Notes: a model not told the origin generated them from the letters alone. DNA of 64,000 bases from Hanleya hanleyi (GCA_036873755.1 JAVTVY010012683.1:434001-498000); one strand, 5' to 3'; shown: positions 19,748 to 31,579, counted from the first letter of the stretch. Numbers and translations are program-made.

Positions 19748-20410
19748 ATGTGGACAACGAACGATACCCTAGTCCAGGTGGATGCTCCTTCACGAGAGCT
19801 TCAAAATAAGACCTCATACGACACCATACGACCATTAGGGGCTCACCTTGACCCCAAAATGTCTATTTCCATACCCTTTTCCCACAATTCCCTGTCTGCG
19901 CATGCGCAGAATGTGGACAACGAACGATACACTAGTCCAGGTGGATGCTTCTTCACGAATGCTTCACATTGATACCTCAAACGACTCCATCGGACCAATA
20001 GTGGCCCACCTAGACTCCAAAACGTCTATTTCCCTACACTTTGTCTACTGCGTATGCGCAGAATGACGTCAGTTCCACATCACACCCATCCCGTCGGATG
20101 TCCCTTCACGAATGTTTCACTTTGACACCTCACTCTATCCAATCGGTACACTAGGGACCCCTCTCGCCCCTGAAGATTGCCGGAGAATTTTAGACAACTT
20201 TCTGTCCGCGGAGGCAGACCGCATCACCATCAGACCGTATCACGGCGGAGGAATACACACGCCCGATTCACGCAGACCGGAAGTGACGTCATACCTGCGC
20301 ACACCGCCACAAAAGACGTCATATCTGCGCACAACAGTCCCGCGCACACCCACTCCGCAATTCCTGTGCATGCGCAGCGAGGCGCCACTGACTCGAAAAG
20401 GGTAGAACCT
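19748..20410. repeat. CpG-rich tandem array, right part
   Basis: This continues the array interrupted at 5519. One unit runs 19748-19910 (163 bp) and the next starts with the same ATGTGGACAACG. Units carry TGCGCATGCGCA (19897-19908), GTATGCGCAGAATGACGTCA (near 20050) and GCATGCGCAG (near 20370). The distal part (20160-20400) is more GC-rich and has GAAGTGACGTCA and GACGTCAT. The first 13 bases are the right copy of the retrotransposon target duplication. Confidence 0.75.
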
Positions 20411-21788
20411 ACTACTTATACATATCTCTGAAAATCTGACATGGTATAAACACAGAATATGTCAGTAAAAGTAAAATCGGTTGTTAGGTATTTTTGCGAA
20501 AAAATTTTTTTACCTCAGATAACAAAAGGGCTAAATCATGCATGGGCCTACCAATCTCTTGTATGATCCACTTTTGAATATGGATCGACTGTGTGTTCTT
20601 TATCAAAATAAATTTATTAACAACTTAGAAATATACAAAAAAGAGCGACCAAACGCGTAACTGGTAATTACAGAACTGATTATGATACAGCAGAGAAGAG
20701 GGTGGGCGGGGGGATTTGGCTTAATGTCACACTCAAGGTTGTTTCTCAGCAGAGAAGAACAAATGCTAGACTAGTCAGTTGCTATAAGATGTTCCATGGC
20801 TTTATAAACGTAAACTTTTCACATTTCTTCTCACTGACACCTGTTACATCGAACAGAATGTACCAACCTTTTAAATTGTATTCTCGCTCATCGAACTGAC
20901 GTTTCAAATTTAACTTCTTTCATCGAGTTGTTCCATATAGTGGAATGGTTACCAAGAGTTAATTCTTTCAAGAGTCATTCTAGTCATTCAGATGTCATTG
21001 TTAATTTATCATTTTACAGTATTTGTTTTTGTCTTGATATTGTTATTTTACACATGTATATCTTAGCACATTATTTATCACATTCAGAGTAAATTGTAGA
21101 ATTTTGATTGGTTAATTATCCTAGTGCATGAAGCCGTATTGCAAGTCTCTGCTGGTCACAGTTGGTGTACCATTTGAGATTTCTCGTATACCGATGTTGT
21201 CGAGGGAGCTCGTGCCAATATACCAACGCAGTCAAGGGCGCGCGTGAAACACCTCCAGGCAAAGATTGTTTCAGTCGAATTTGTCTGAGCGAGTTTGTAT
21301 GCGCGAGTACCGCGCAATGGGACAAGTTGTGTGGGGGAAATTGGCATCAGACTCCTAAATAATTTACACGTTCGGCAGTATTAACAAAATTGTACCTCGC
21401 TGATTCCCTAATTGAGTTGACACTTTCATCTTACGACTGGAAGTAGTTTATTTCAAGCGTTACAAGGTGACAAACTTCTTATCAAACATTATCCGTCAAA
21501 ATTTCAAGCTGTGCGCGCCTCTACACACGAGGTCCTTAATTCGCTGTTTCCTCTACCTGCTGAAAGCAGTGCTCATGCCCCGCCAATAGTCCCCCGGCGA
21601 GGCATGTTATCGAGCAGTGAATTGAAATAAAATTTGCAGCTGAATAGAACAAATATCATACTTGCAAGTGGTACCAACGGCTTTCAATTAATCGTTGCAA
21701 CGAAGGCGGAAAAAATCGAGAAAATTCTGGTCAATGGCCGAGATTACGTGTAGGATCGGGACTTTTTTATTTAGGATACGGAGGCCTA

Positions 21789-21935
21789 TTAGGTGGGCTT
21801 ATTTCATCAGATCATTCTGATATCAGACATGGGATTGCATCATTCAATTGCCCGAAAGCTTGAACAATTTCACGCGTTTTCATCAAATACTTTACGCGCT
21901 ATGTTGTTTTTGCTACATTTACCCCCATCAAAATA
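21789..21935. repeat. 147-bp direct repeat, first copy
   Basis: This begins TTAGGTGGGCTTATTTCATC and closely matches 23029-23175. The associated block GGATCGGGACTTTTTTATTTAGGA lies before this copy (about 21753) but after the second one (about 23177), suggesting a larger rearranged or tandem unit. Confidence 0.75.
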
Positions 21936-23028
21936 CAACAGTTTTCACTTAGCTAAAGCACATATCTGGGCTTGGCTACCAGGCCCGGGTTTGTAGAGAT
22001 ACGATAAGAAACGGAATGATTAGTTCTTGAATGGATGGCCCATATATTCCTACATATTCGGAAACATGTTACGAACGTGAATTATTGTCATTTTTGCGAT
22101 ACGATACTCTTAAAAACGCTAATTTTCGGCAATTTTATGGATTAAAGTTGATTTTTTTGAAAAATCAGAAGCGTTAAACTGTCGAATTTAGTTATATATT
22201 AACCAGGAATGTTTCCTCTACAAATAGATGCCCAAAAGTATCAATTCAAAAGGGGAACAATTCAAATAACATTATAAAATCTGTCCCCACCCCCCATGTC
22301 AGGAGTATAAATTCAGGATGACCCTTCCGGTTTATGTCAGACGTTAGCCACGGTCAAACGAATCTTTCTGAACCAGATATTGTATTATTGCAGGCACAGG
22401 GAGTCCAGGTATTTATTATAAACTTGTATAATTATTTCAGGTGTCTGAGTTCCACTAAGAGTGAATAAATAACCACTGATGCAGGTAAAACAATCCAAAA
22501 ATGGAGGATAGTCCAGTTAAAACTAGTCTATAATGTCTGTATCTGACAATTTTAGCATCCTCATCCGGGTGTCTGATCACTCTGTTATACCATGAGACTT
22601 ACTGGATCAGTGCTGATATCGGCCGGTTCATCTTCAGACAGATATGGACATTACAATGATCAAACGTCCTAACCAGAAATCAGCATTTTCGACCATTTTA
22701 GCATTTCAGCGAGGCACCAGATGATGTAAATCCACAAAATACTAAAATAATGCAATCCATTCAGTATTACTTGAAAATATGTCTTGGTCGTAAAGATTTG
22801 AGACGGTAAATGGCTTGCAAAACGGTACGATCGGCCGATTTTAATCCGTAAAAACACACAACAAATATACCCCCTCCCCCTTAATGAAACGACGCCACCC
22901 GATCTCCACCCCCACATTGAATGGAATCTTCCAAATTCCCACCAAACAATAAATAATTTGAGCCACGATACCCAATTTAGCGGTGTATGCCTTACCTAGA
23001 GTCCATTTTCCAACAGAAAATGCTGATC

Positions 23029-23175
23029 TATTAGGTGGGCTTATTTCATCAGATCGTTCTGATATCAGACATGGGCTTGCATCAATCAATTGCTCGGAAG
23101 CTTGAACAATTTCACGCGTTTTCATCAAATACTTTACGCGCTATGTGCTTTTTGCTACATGTACCCCCATCAAAA
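23029..23175. repeat. 147-bp direct repeat, second copy
   Basis: This is a near-identical copy of 21789-21935 with scattered substitutions. It is non-coding. Confidence 0.75.
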
Positions 23176-23478
23176 CGGATCGGGACTTTTTTTATTTAGG
23201 AGCCTGAGGCCAATTGCGTATTTGCGGATGAAGATAAGAAATGAATTATCATCGAAAGCTTCATAACCACATAAACATGAACGACAGAATGCCAGCTAAG
23301 TATTTCATCCAGTTTGTTGTTCATCGCGGAACAAATGTAAAGGAAATAACGCTGCATGTCCGACTCACCGTGAATGTTTTCACCTTGTTCATTTCTTTCT
23401 GACTGGTGACATATGTTAAACTATAGAGGAAAATAACTCTTCAATGTGAAAAATTCGTTACACCAGGCTTTTGCGTGG

Positions 23479-23597
23479 GTATACAGACTGGTATTTCGTC
23501 GAGAAGATAAATATTTTCACTCGCCCGCAGGGCTTTTCACGAGCCCGCATGGCGAGTGAAAATATTTATCTTCGAGATGAAATACCAGCCTGTATAC
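23479..23597. repeat. Foldback (hairpin) element of 119 bp
   Basis: Arms of about 47 bp (23479-23525 and 23551-23597) are inverted copies with a few mismatches, starting GTATACAG and ending ACTCGCC. The 25-bp centre holds a smaller inverted pair GGGCT/AGCCC. This resembles a MITE or snapback repeat. No target duplication was confirmed. Confidence 0.75.
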
Positions 23598-24165
23598 ATC
23601 TATCGCCACTTCCTTTCACGCAGGTCTTCCTTTTTACAGGTCGATCGGAGCGGAAGTGGCCAACCGACAGCTGTGTGCTTTTTATATATACTCTCCAAGG
23701 TTCGCTGACGAAGTGTGTGGTAAGTTTTATTGATATTTACAAGCATAAATATACTCGTCTGTTCACTGACGCAAACTGTGGTGCAAGAAAACACTGAATA
23801 CCGCGGTTTTAGAGTCACCAACGATGTTGTTGTTGTTATTCGTTAATGGGAAAGTTTGAATCTCTCGAATTTTACATGATACCATCCGAGGTGAAACTGG
23901 ACTGGATTAATATAATTAATACATGTAATGCTATAGTAAGCACAGCCAAATCATACTTGAATAAACAGAAACGTTTATATATGTTTGTAAACTTCGTTAC
24001 AGAAGATCTTACTCAAGTCCCAATATTATTAACCATGTAATTGACAGGATCATGTAAACATCTTCTCTACCAGGTACCAACAGAAAACTCAGTTTCAGCA
24101 TTTCATTTCTCGAAAGGATAACAATTTGCCAATTATCACAACAATAATTTTTGTCATTGCAGATC

Positions 24166-24281
24166 ATGGATATTTCTGCTGAGGAAAATGTTCCGCACGA
24201 TTACTTCACAGACTGGAGTGTAGCAGCGCTTCAGGACTACTATGGCCAGAGAGGGTATCCCATTTCAGGAGAGATTAACTT
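24166..24281 (+). pseudogene. Exon with SAP-like domain of a SAP-SWIM-YqaJ gene
   Basis: The frame starts at ATG 24166 just after a splice acceptor-like TTGCAG. It encodes DWSVAALQDYYGQRGYPISG, which fits a SAP DNA-binding motif (a hydrophobic helix, then L..RG....G). Beyond about 24276 the sequence stops resembling protein, so the exon probably ends there, although the expected donor is poor. It is the first exon of the gene continued at 24669. Confidence 0.5.
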
Positions 24282-24668
24282 TTGTTCATCACATATTTGC
24301 AACATATTACAATGCCGTAATTTGTGCCGCTTTGTCATGTCTGTAGCTATCGCTTGAGAATCAAAGGCGGTGACCCGTCCAAAAGGGATTATTGATTGGA
24401 TTTAGCTTCACGAGATGTTGGGGAGAGAATCTATCTCATCACAGGCTTCCAATATCTCAGAATCCCATACCTAATTTGTTGATTATGGTGACGGGAACTT
24501 GGTCTGGAATAAACTGATTATACACTGGTAGAAATGAACATTTGATATTAACAGTATTCCTTGAATTAATTCATAATACATGATCAGTCTAATTTGCCTT
24601 GTACTGTTCAGAGAGCAGTTTTCTTACTTCATCAATTCTGACCATCTTTTCTCGTTTGTTTGAATCAG

Positions 24669-25165
24669 GATGCATTGCAGATCTAACAACCATGGCGTAT
24701 ACCGCTTATCGCACAAAAGCCCCAAAACAACTTACGGAAGTAGAGAAACTTCAAGAGGCAAAGCAGGCATATTTGGATAAACTACTTCTTCCGGATGGAA
24801 CACTTCTGACAGACCCTTTGAAAACAACAGAGGGGTTGGGAAGGGGAAGAGGCTGCCATGTTGCACTGGCCACATCTCACCAATGGAGATATCATTCAAT
24901 ATTTCAACTCTCCAAAAGGGGAGTAGATACAAAAGAAACACTTAATGAATATAAACAAGGGAAGGCCTTCTCATTTTACTCGGCTGAGTATGTCAAGGAA
25001 GTTCTGTTCCACAAGGTGTCCAACGAAATGTGTGTCTTGAAAACGTGTGTTACAAAGTCCACTTCTGTTAATGACCCCCCGCCCCACAAGGTGTGGGTAT
25101 GTACAACCATCCCAAGTGGAGAGATCCTCCGGGCCTACTGTACTTGTACAGCTGGGAAAGTGAAT
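24669..25165 (+). pseudogene. SWIM-domain exon of the SAP-SWIM-YqaJ gene
   Basis: The exon follows an acceptor-like GCATTGCAG. It encodes KLQEAKQAYLDKLLLPDGTL, later a region ending ILRAYCTCTAGKVN, the first half (CxC) of a SWIM zinc-binding motif. The second half (CxH) would be in the next exon, which I did not find. A donor-like GTGAAT follows GGGAAA at about 25158. In invertebrate genomes SWIM and YqaJ domains occur together in a widespread protein family, often associated with DNA transposons. Confidence 0.6.
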
Positions 25166-25686
25166 TGACAGGGCCAATCAGTGGAAAGATCTGTACAAAA
25201 AGGCATCTTGCATCTGTTGATAAATTTCAATTCAATTTGAATCTAGTGCTTTCAATCAGCAATAATGAAATTTCTTCACTATAATATTTAATTAAACAGA
25301 TTGTAATGTACAGTTCTCCTGTTAGTGTGGCACATTGGAGTTTAGAGTGATTTTTATTGTTGCAATGCAAATTTGATGCATGATGTTACTGCTGTTAGAA
25401 CTGCTGTTTAATTTCTCCACCAAACTTGCAACCATTTGGCCGGCCCACTGTTCCGGGTTGAAGCTGCGGTGACAGCTGGGTTGACTGACCCTACATGCAC
25501 ATCCTTGGCCAATACTTGGGTCATCCCGGCATCAAAAAATACAGTTAAACTTCGAGAAGTTCGAAATTTCAACTTCGTTCAACCTTGTGCAGGAAAGTAA
25601 ATATTTTACTTTTTGACAAGGAATGTTCCACTATATGTACATGTACAAGACAGTTTATCCTAGTCCCTCATATCCTTGCTTTAATG

Positions 25687-26189
25687 CAGGCCTGCAAGTG
25701 ACTCCTATATTTCCTATATTTCCCTATATTTTTTAATCATTCCTATATTTTCCTATATTTCGCTCAAAACCTCCTATATTTCCTATATTTTCCTCAAAAC
25801 CTCCTATATTTCCTTTTTTCCTATATTTTTGAGTCATTCCTATATTTTCCTCAAAACCTCCTATATTTCCTATATTTTGACTTTTTCTCATGAAAACTTT
25901 CATCAATGCTCTGTAATGAGTCAAACTTTCCTCGCTCGGCAAATATGAAAACATTCAAATCTCTCTATGCTGAATCAAACAACAGAACAGATCACCTGAA
26001 ATACCACCACTATGACTGCATTCAGTGAGAGTAATTTGATTAAACACAAGGAAACTACCAAGTTTGAAACATACAGTGTAGTACAGACCTGTCTTACACT
26101 CCGTTATTTTCCTATATTTCTCCTATATTTTTGCTAATTTCCTACTATATTTTCTCCTATATTTTCACTGTGAGCGACTTGCAGGCCTG
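25687..26189. mobile_element. 503-bp non-autonomous element with CCTATATTT repeats
   Basis: The ends are inverted repeats starting CAGGCCTGCAAGT (13 bp exact, weaker beyond). TTAATG stands directly outside both ends (25681-25686 and 26190-26195), fitting a 6-bp target duplication. Inside, near both ends, are many irregular CCTATATTT(C) repeats. It carries no transposase. On the minus strand the repeats translate as NIGGFEENIG, which is a by-product of the repeat. It sits in an intron of the SWIM/YqaJ gene. A hAT-like origin is possible from the CAG start, but 6 bp is unusual. Confidence 0.65.
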
Positions 26190-26525
26190 TTAATGGTACC
26201 CCAATATCTTGAATAATTATATCCCTGCTTTATCAGCTATCCATAAATACCCTGCAATGGTTGGAATACTTAGCATTGGAATGGGCTGATAAAAGTGGCC
26301 ATAATATATTTCTCCGGCCTAGTTTTAATGGACTTCGACTTATAAATTCTTCTCGTAGGTATCGTAATATTGGGAACAATACCAATTTGATCCATTTAGC
26401 ATGTTATTGTCATACATACAGTTCATTTCTCCCTGGCCCTTCTTCATACTGTATATCATTGAATATATAAAGGACATATTGATTATATTCTTCAATTCTG
26501 GTTGAATTTCTGATTTCATTGTTAG

Positions 26526-27403
26526 AAACCCGCCCACTTGTTGCAGAAGTGAAACGGGCATATCAGCCGTACTCCGACACTATGACAGAAGAGGAGAAAC
26601 GGAACAACTTGATGGCCAATTTATCTCTCATCAAGCCAAAATCTGCTATATGTCAGCTGTGGAGAGCAGTGAAGGAAGATACAGTCTTGCCTATTCAAAT
26701 GAAGGATGCTGCACCAGTAGCTATGTATCTGGAGGATTATATTGTAGGACAAACACTGAAATTGAAAGAAAGTATAGATGATAAGGTGCAGTATATGAGG
26801 AGCCATCTACCTAAAATTACAGATGCAGAAGTGAAGTCTGTTTCAAAACAGACAATGGGACAGTTTAACAATGAAAAATGGGTGAGGGCACGCATTGGAA
26901 GAATCACAGCCTCCAGTTTTGGGAAGGTGACGACCAGGCTGAAGACTCTTGAAAATCCAAATGATTGCAGAAGCAAGGATGTAGGACCCTTGCTAGTTCA
27001 GTTGATGGGATACAACCCACCAGATTCCAATCTACCACCTCTAAAGTACGGTCGGGAAAATAAGAGTAAGGCATGGGCTGCTTACATACAACACCAAACA
27101 AGTTTAGGCCATGTAAATGTACAAGGCCAAGGGTTGGTCGAGATCAAGTGCCCATACACCCTCAGGATTCTAATATCCTATCTACCCCCCCCCCCCTGCT
27201 TTCCTGTGTCTGAAGAACAATCAGCTCACACTCAAGCAACCCCACCAGTATGTTGCACAGGTTCAGGGTAAACTGGCTGTTGTACAGAGGGAGGGGTGTG
27301 AATTTGTGGTGTATTGTCCAAGCGATATCCTCGTCGAGCGAATTGCAGTCAGTCAGCCCTACTGGGAAGATGTACTTCCACCACTTGTCAGGTTTTATAA
27401 TAC
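26526..27403 (+). pseudogene. YqaJ nuclease exon of the SAP-SWIM-YqaJ gene, internally deleted
   Basis: After an acceptor-like CATTGTTAG, the exon encodes a helical lead-in and then the YqaJ domain: RARIGRITASSFGKV (R.GRITAS motif), LLVQLMGYNPP, LKYGRENKSKAWAAYIQH, and GLVEIKCPYTLR (the E.K motif). The segment that should hold the GASPDG motif, with a catalytic Asp, is missing between GHVNVQ and GQGLVEIK. A frame change near the C run at 27187-27195 follows; the next frame carries QYVAQVQGKLAVVQREGCEF and the family C-terminus (IAVSQPYWEDVLPPLVRFY). The nuclease is therefore inactive. Confidence 0.72.
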
Positions 27404-27589
27404 CTAATAGTCATCAGCAAACACCATAGACCCATCTCGCAAATTCGAGAAATCAAAACTAAGTACAAGAAGAGCAATTACTTGAAAATGCGTGCTCGAA
27501 AGTGAGATCAACCTGTAGCGCCTGATGAAAACAATGCAGATGGCCACGGTCATGACTGTCAGGCCGATAAGGCAACATGCGACGTTGGG

Positions 27590-27978
27590 ACAAATACAGT
27601 CGTAGGAAACGGTGATCTTTCGGAAGACTTCTTTGGGGCTAGCCGAGATGATTCCATCATTGTTCTTGGCACCAGTCCAGATAAATCCAGGGTGCTAATG
27701 AACAAAACAAACATTCCCAGTACCAGTGCCAGCCAGAGTGTTGAAGATGTACACCCAACAGACCAACCTGAGAAATCTTACTGCCTAGTATGTAAGAGCT
27801 TGTACTCGGATGATGCCACGCAATTCAAATACCAATGTGTTCTCTCTGAACAATGCTTCTTTTTGGCATCACATGCGATGTGTTGGGATGACAAAAAAAG
27901 CTGGACGGTTTGAGAGACAAGCCTTTCATTTGTAAAGCGTGTAGTCCTCCACGCAATCGTACTGCCACTAACATGTAG
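27590..27978 (+). pseudogene. C-terminal zinc-finger exon of the SAP-SWIM-YqaJ gene
   Basis: The frame encodes CLVCKSLYSDD, then KYQC...C..LASHAMCW, and, after a one-base slip in an A run near 27895, a DKPFICKACSPPRN ending ACCTAATATG-like stop context at about 27978. The C..C...C...H..C...C..C pattern is PHD/RING-like. It lies where the last exon of the SWIM-YqaJ gene is expected, but the link is by position only. Confidence 0.5.
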
Positions 27979-29595
27979 ATTGTGAATTTTATCTCGTTTG
28001 TTTTCTTTCGAATCAGGGATAGAAAATGAGTGGGATAACCCTGGAAATGCGTAGTAGGCCTTGATGTTAATTGATGTGAGAACAGATGATGTTGGATGTC
28101 CGAATTAAAGCTCACAAATTAATGTTAACACATTGAAATTCCCCTCGAGAGAGATCGTCTAGGAAAGACCATGCACTGTATGAAAATATGATATACCAAT
28201 CCTCTAGACTATGTAATGTACATTGTATTTATTACCTATTATGTAAACCCTGTAGACTATGTAATGTATGCATATATTACGGGAAATTCGATCACAGGAA
28301 GTGAAATTTCTCACCATAAACCTGGGGTGATCAAATGTGGTGGCGCAATATATTTCACATATTTTGTACATCCATATCAGCTTGACGTTACGTCATTTTT
28401 TAGGATATTTTATTTCTTTCAATTTTAAATTCACCATCTGTAGGCAAACTGGCCCCTTGTCACACCATCTTTACTAAAATAGAAAGTTGACAAATTGTTG
28501 CAGATTAATTGGTTCGAATTAGTGCAGATAAACCATTTTTTCTTTGTCAGTTGAAATATTTTAGAGTTAATTAGAATCCCTGATTGAATTTTCATCACAT
28601 AGTTGGGGCTAATTGAATGTCAATTGGGTGATTGCATGATTAGAGGATTTACGGTAGACCATGTTAACCGTTAATTGAGAGTCGAGTAGAGGGTTCTAAG
28701 CCCAATCTTCACAGGATGGGAGGCCTGGCATGTCTTAAGTTACTTATTGACCGCATTGCTCAATAGTCTCTGGGGTAAATCTCAATATTGTGAATGAAAA
28801 TAAATGCAAATTATGATTGTGAGGAACCTATCACTTATGTTTGTCTACTATTCATGCCACTGACACTGTGTATCGGCTCAAACAGAAATCCGTTGGAAAC
28901 ACTGATGATTTTGCAATAGTAAATGTCTGAAGTCATCCATACTCGGAGTTGCTTTCCTTCTCTCTGATAATATACCCATGGTGTTTTCATGTTGACATGT
29001 CTAAAAGCAGATTTGTGAGAGCAGACTAACCCAGCCACTGACTGATCCGTATTCACCGATCACTGTGGAGAGCATCAAGGTTAATCTTAACATATGATTT
29101 GATAGGGAAATGTGCGACATTCCATCACAACTAGAGCCTTAGGCACTGAAACGGGGCTATTTAAATGTAAAATAGGGTGTTGGAATAATTCCACCAACTC
29201 TTTGATGTTTCATCTCATGGCGAAGAGCCATACTTGTAGTCTCACACATTCCTCTCAACTAGGATCTCTAGTGCATTAGTATAATTGTACACATATATAT
29301 ATTTAAAAAAAAAGCTGGGACAGACATTTATTATGAAACCAACCTGATGAAATGATAAAATAATGTCTTCACTGCATGTTACCAATATTTGTCAAAATTT
29401 TCACTTTTTTCAGATAATCGAAAGCATATCCTTCAGCAGTAAATAACAATACGAAGCTGCGCATCTGAAAACCCCTCGTCTCTGGGTACATTCATAATGT
29501 ATTCAATTTGAACCAAGATGTCAGGAACACCAAGCAGTCAAGTCACAAATATACAGATTATCAAAAATTTTGCAATTAGGAATGACCCCCAAGGT
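27979..29595. other. Non-coding region
   Basis: No gene was recognised. A short duplication of GTAGACTATGTAATGTA lies near 28206 and 28250. The sequence is AT-rich. Confidence 0.5.
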
Positions 29596-30545
29596 TTCCG
29601 TCCAATCAGAGAAACCGGTTTTCATTACATAAGTTTCTTGATGCATCAATGATGTATACCAAATTTTACATCGAGCATTTAAACGGTATCAGAGATAGAG
29701 ATCATTAATGATTGAGCATAAATTAAAGATGGCCGCTCATCCTTCCCGCCACTCAGAGGAACTAATGTGGTTATTAATTGAAAGTCTCTTGATACATTGA
29801 TGCTGTATACCAAGTTTCGTATAGAACACTGAATTGGTATCAGAGATATACATCATTAAAGATTTTGCATAAATTAAAGATGGCCACCAAGGTTTCCGCC
29901 CAATCAGAGAAACCGGAACTGTCGTTTGTCGTCAGTATACATCGATGATGTATACCAAATTTTACATCGAGCACTTGAACGGTTTCAGAGAACGAGATCA
30001 TTAATGATTTTGCATAAAGTAAAGATGGCCGCCGGCATCCTTCTCTCCACTTAGAGGAACTGATGTGGTTATTCATTGCAAGTCTCTTGATACATCGATG
30101 CTGTATACCAAGTTTGGTATAGAACACTTAAATGGTATCAGAGATATATATTATTAAAGTTTTTGCATAAATTAAAGATGGCCACCAAGGTTTTCAGTCA
30201 ATCAGATCCCGATTTAAAGTATCTGTATGTATCGATGATGTATACCAACTTTCGTATAAAACAATTGAATGGGAACAGAGATATGCATCATTATCGATTT
30301 TGCATAAATTAAAGATGGCCTCCAGGATTTCCAGCTAATCAGAAAAGCCGGTTTGGTAATTCATTGAAAGTTGCTTGATGTATCGGTGATGTATACTAAC
30401 TTTCGTACTGAACAGTTGGATGGTTTCCGAGATATGGATCATTATCCATTCTGCATAAAATTAAAGATGGCCGCCAAGGTTTCCACCCAATCAGGTCGCA
30501 ATTCAATAGGCTTCTGGTCCTTGACCAGGTAAATAAGCATACCAA
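29596..30545. repeat. Tandem array with alternating unit length
   Basis: Six copies of GCATAAATTAAAGATGGCC-like blocks lie near 29730, 29882, 30023, 30173, 30313 and 30463, each preceded by a GATGTATACCAA.TTT.GTAT...GA.ACA block. Spacings of about 152, 141, 150, 140 and 150 bp suggest two alternating unit types. The end block (ACGGACGTTCAAGACGAC, about 30611) is a terminal feature of such arrays and recurs at 31350. Non-coding. Confidence 0.75.
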
Positions 30546-30549
30546 ATTT

Positions 30550-30855
30550 GGAATTCTTCAGTGGAACCGTTTTCCGTCTATCTCGCTCACGTACTGACGT
30601 ACGAACAGACGGACGTTCAAGACGACAATACCCCATGGCCAAAATTGGCCGAGGGGTAAAAATGAGTATTGAGATACAAGGTAAAATCCTCATGGGTAGA
30701 TGGATTGAAGCTATGCTGGGATGCATCCTCTCATGGCATCATATTGTTTCATGTACCTCCTCCCTAGTATATTACAGTTCTATTTGGTTATCTCCCCTTT
30801 CACCTTACAGCTTCAAAACTGTGGTATGCAGAGCTCTTTCTGTAGATCGGGGGGA
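30550..30855. repeat. Direct repeat flanking a Nimb-like stub, left copy
   Basis: This about 306-bp block starts GGAATTCTTCAGTGGAACC and ends TAGATC.GGGGA. It matches 31292-31579 with roughly five percent divergence and small deletions in the latter. The stub lies exactly between the two copies. Confidence 0.85.
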
Positions 30856-31291
30856 GAGAGAGAGAGAGAATTAGGGTTTAACGTCGCATTCAGCAATATT
30901 TCAGCTATATAGCGACGATCAAACAAAATTCTAAGCAATCAATTCAAAAACTCGGTAAACTAATGCGTTAAAACAGGTACAAACATTAAAATTTGTACAA
31001 CAAACCAATCTCTCTCAAATAACCTAAAATACAATCTTCTTTCACTCTGCTAAAAAGATCTTCCAGCGTATCTGCTCGATAAAAAGTATCTCTTACAGTT
31101 TTAAAATCTATGCAGTCCAGGAGAATATGTCTCACCGTCAGATCTTCATGGCAAGGTATACACCTTGGAATCGGCTCCTGTTTTAGTAAATATTCATGAG
31201 TTAATCGTGTGTGACCGATCCTACATCGTCTAATCATGGCCTGGTCGAAGCGTTTATCACTGTTCAGGTGAGTATAACCAACCGTTTTTTT
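30856..31291 (-). mobile_element. Nimb-like 3' stub (about 436 bp)
   Basis: This holds the (GA)n tract, 3' box and 3' UTR, plus the last about 100 codons of ORF2: KKTVGYTHLNSDKRFDQAM, a complete CIPCHEDLTVRHILLDC zinc motif and the terminal YLREIGLLYKF. It is 5'-truncated at about 31291. The upstream codons read from flanking DNA are not part of the element. Confidence 0.88.
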
Positions 31292-31579
31292 GGAATTCTT
31301 CAGTGGAACCGTTTTCCGTCTATCTCGCTCACGTACTGACACGAACACACGGACATTCAAGACGACAATACCCCAAAATTGGCCAAGGGGTAAAAATGAG
31401 TATTGATATACAATGTAAAATCCTCATGGTTAGATGGACTGAAGCTATGCTGGGATGCATCCTCTCATGGAATCATATAGTTCCATGTACCTCCTCCCTA
31501 GTATATTACAGTTCTATTTGGTTATCACTTACAGCTTCAAAACTGTGATATGCAGAGCTCTTTCTGTAGATCAGGGGGA
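31292..31579. repeat. Direct repeat flanking a Nimb-like stub, right copy
   Basis: This is the partner of 30550-30855. Either the insertion duplicated about 300 bp of target, or the stub landed at the junction of an older tandem duplication. Confidence 0.85.

Larger units (their letters stand above)
20411..24150. other. Non-coding region with local repeats
   Basis: No convincing gene was found. A short decayed stretch near 20700-20755 (GGCTTAATGTCACACTCAAG) distantly resembles the molluscan box at the Nimb-like 3' end. Two direct repeats and one foldback element are listed separately. Confidence 0.5.

Noticed and set aside
25733..25954. Frame with NIGGFEENIG repeats
   Set aside because: The repeats follow from the CCTATATTT DNA motif of the non-autonomous element, so the protein pattern is a by-product.
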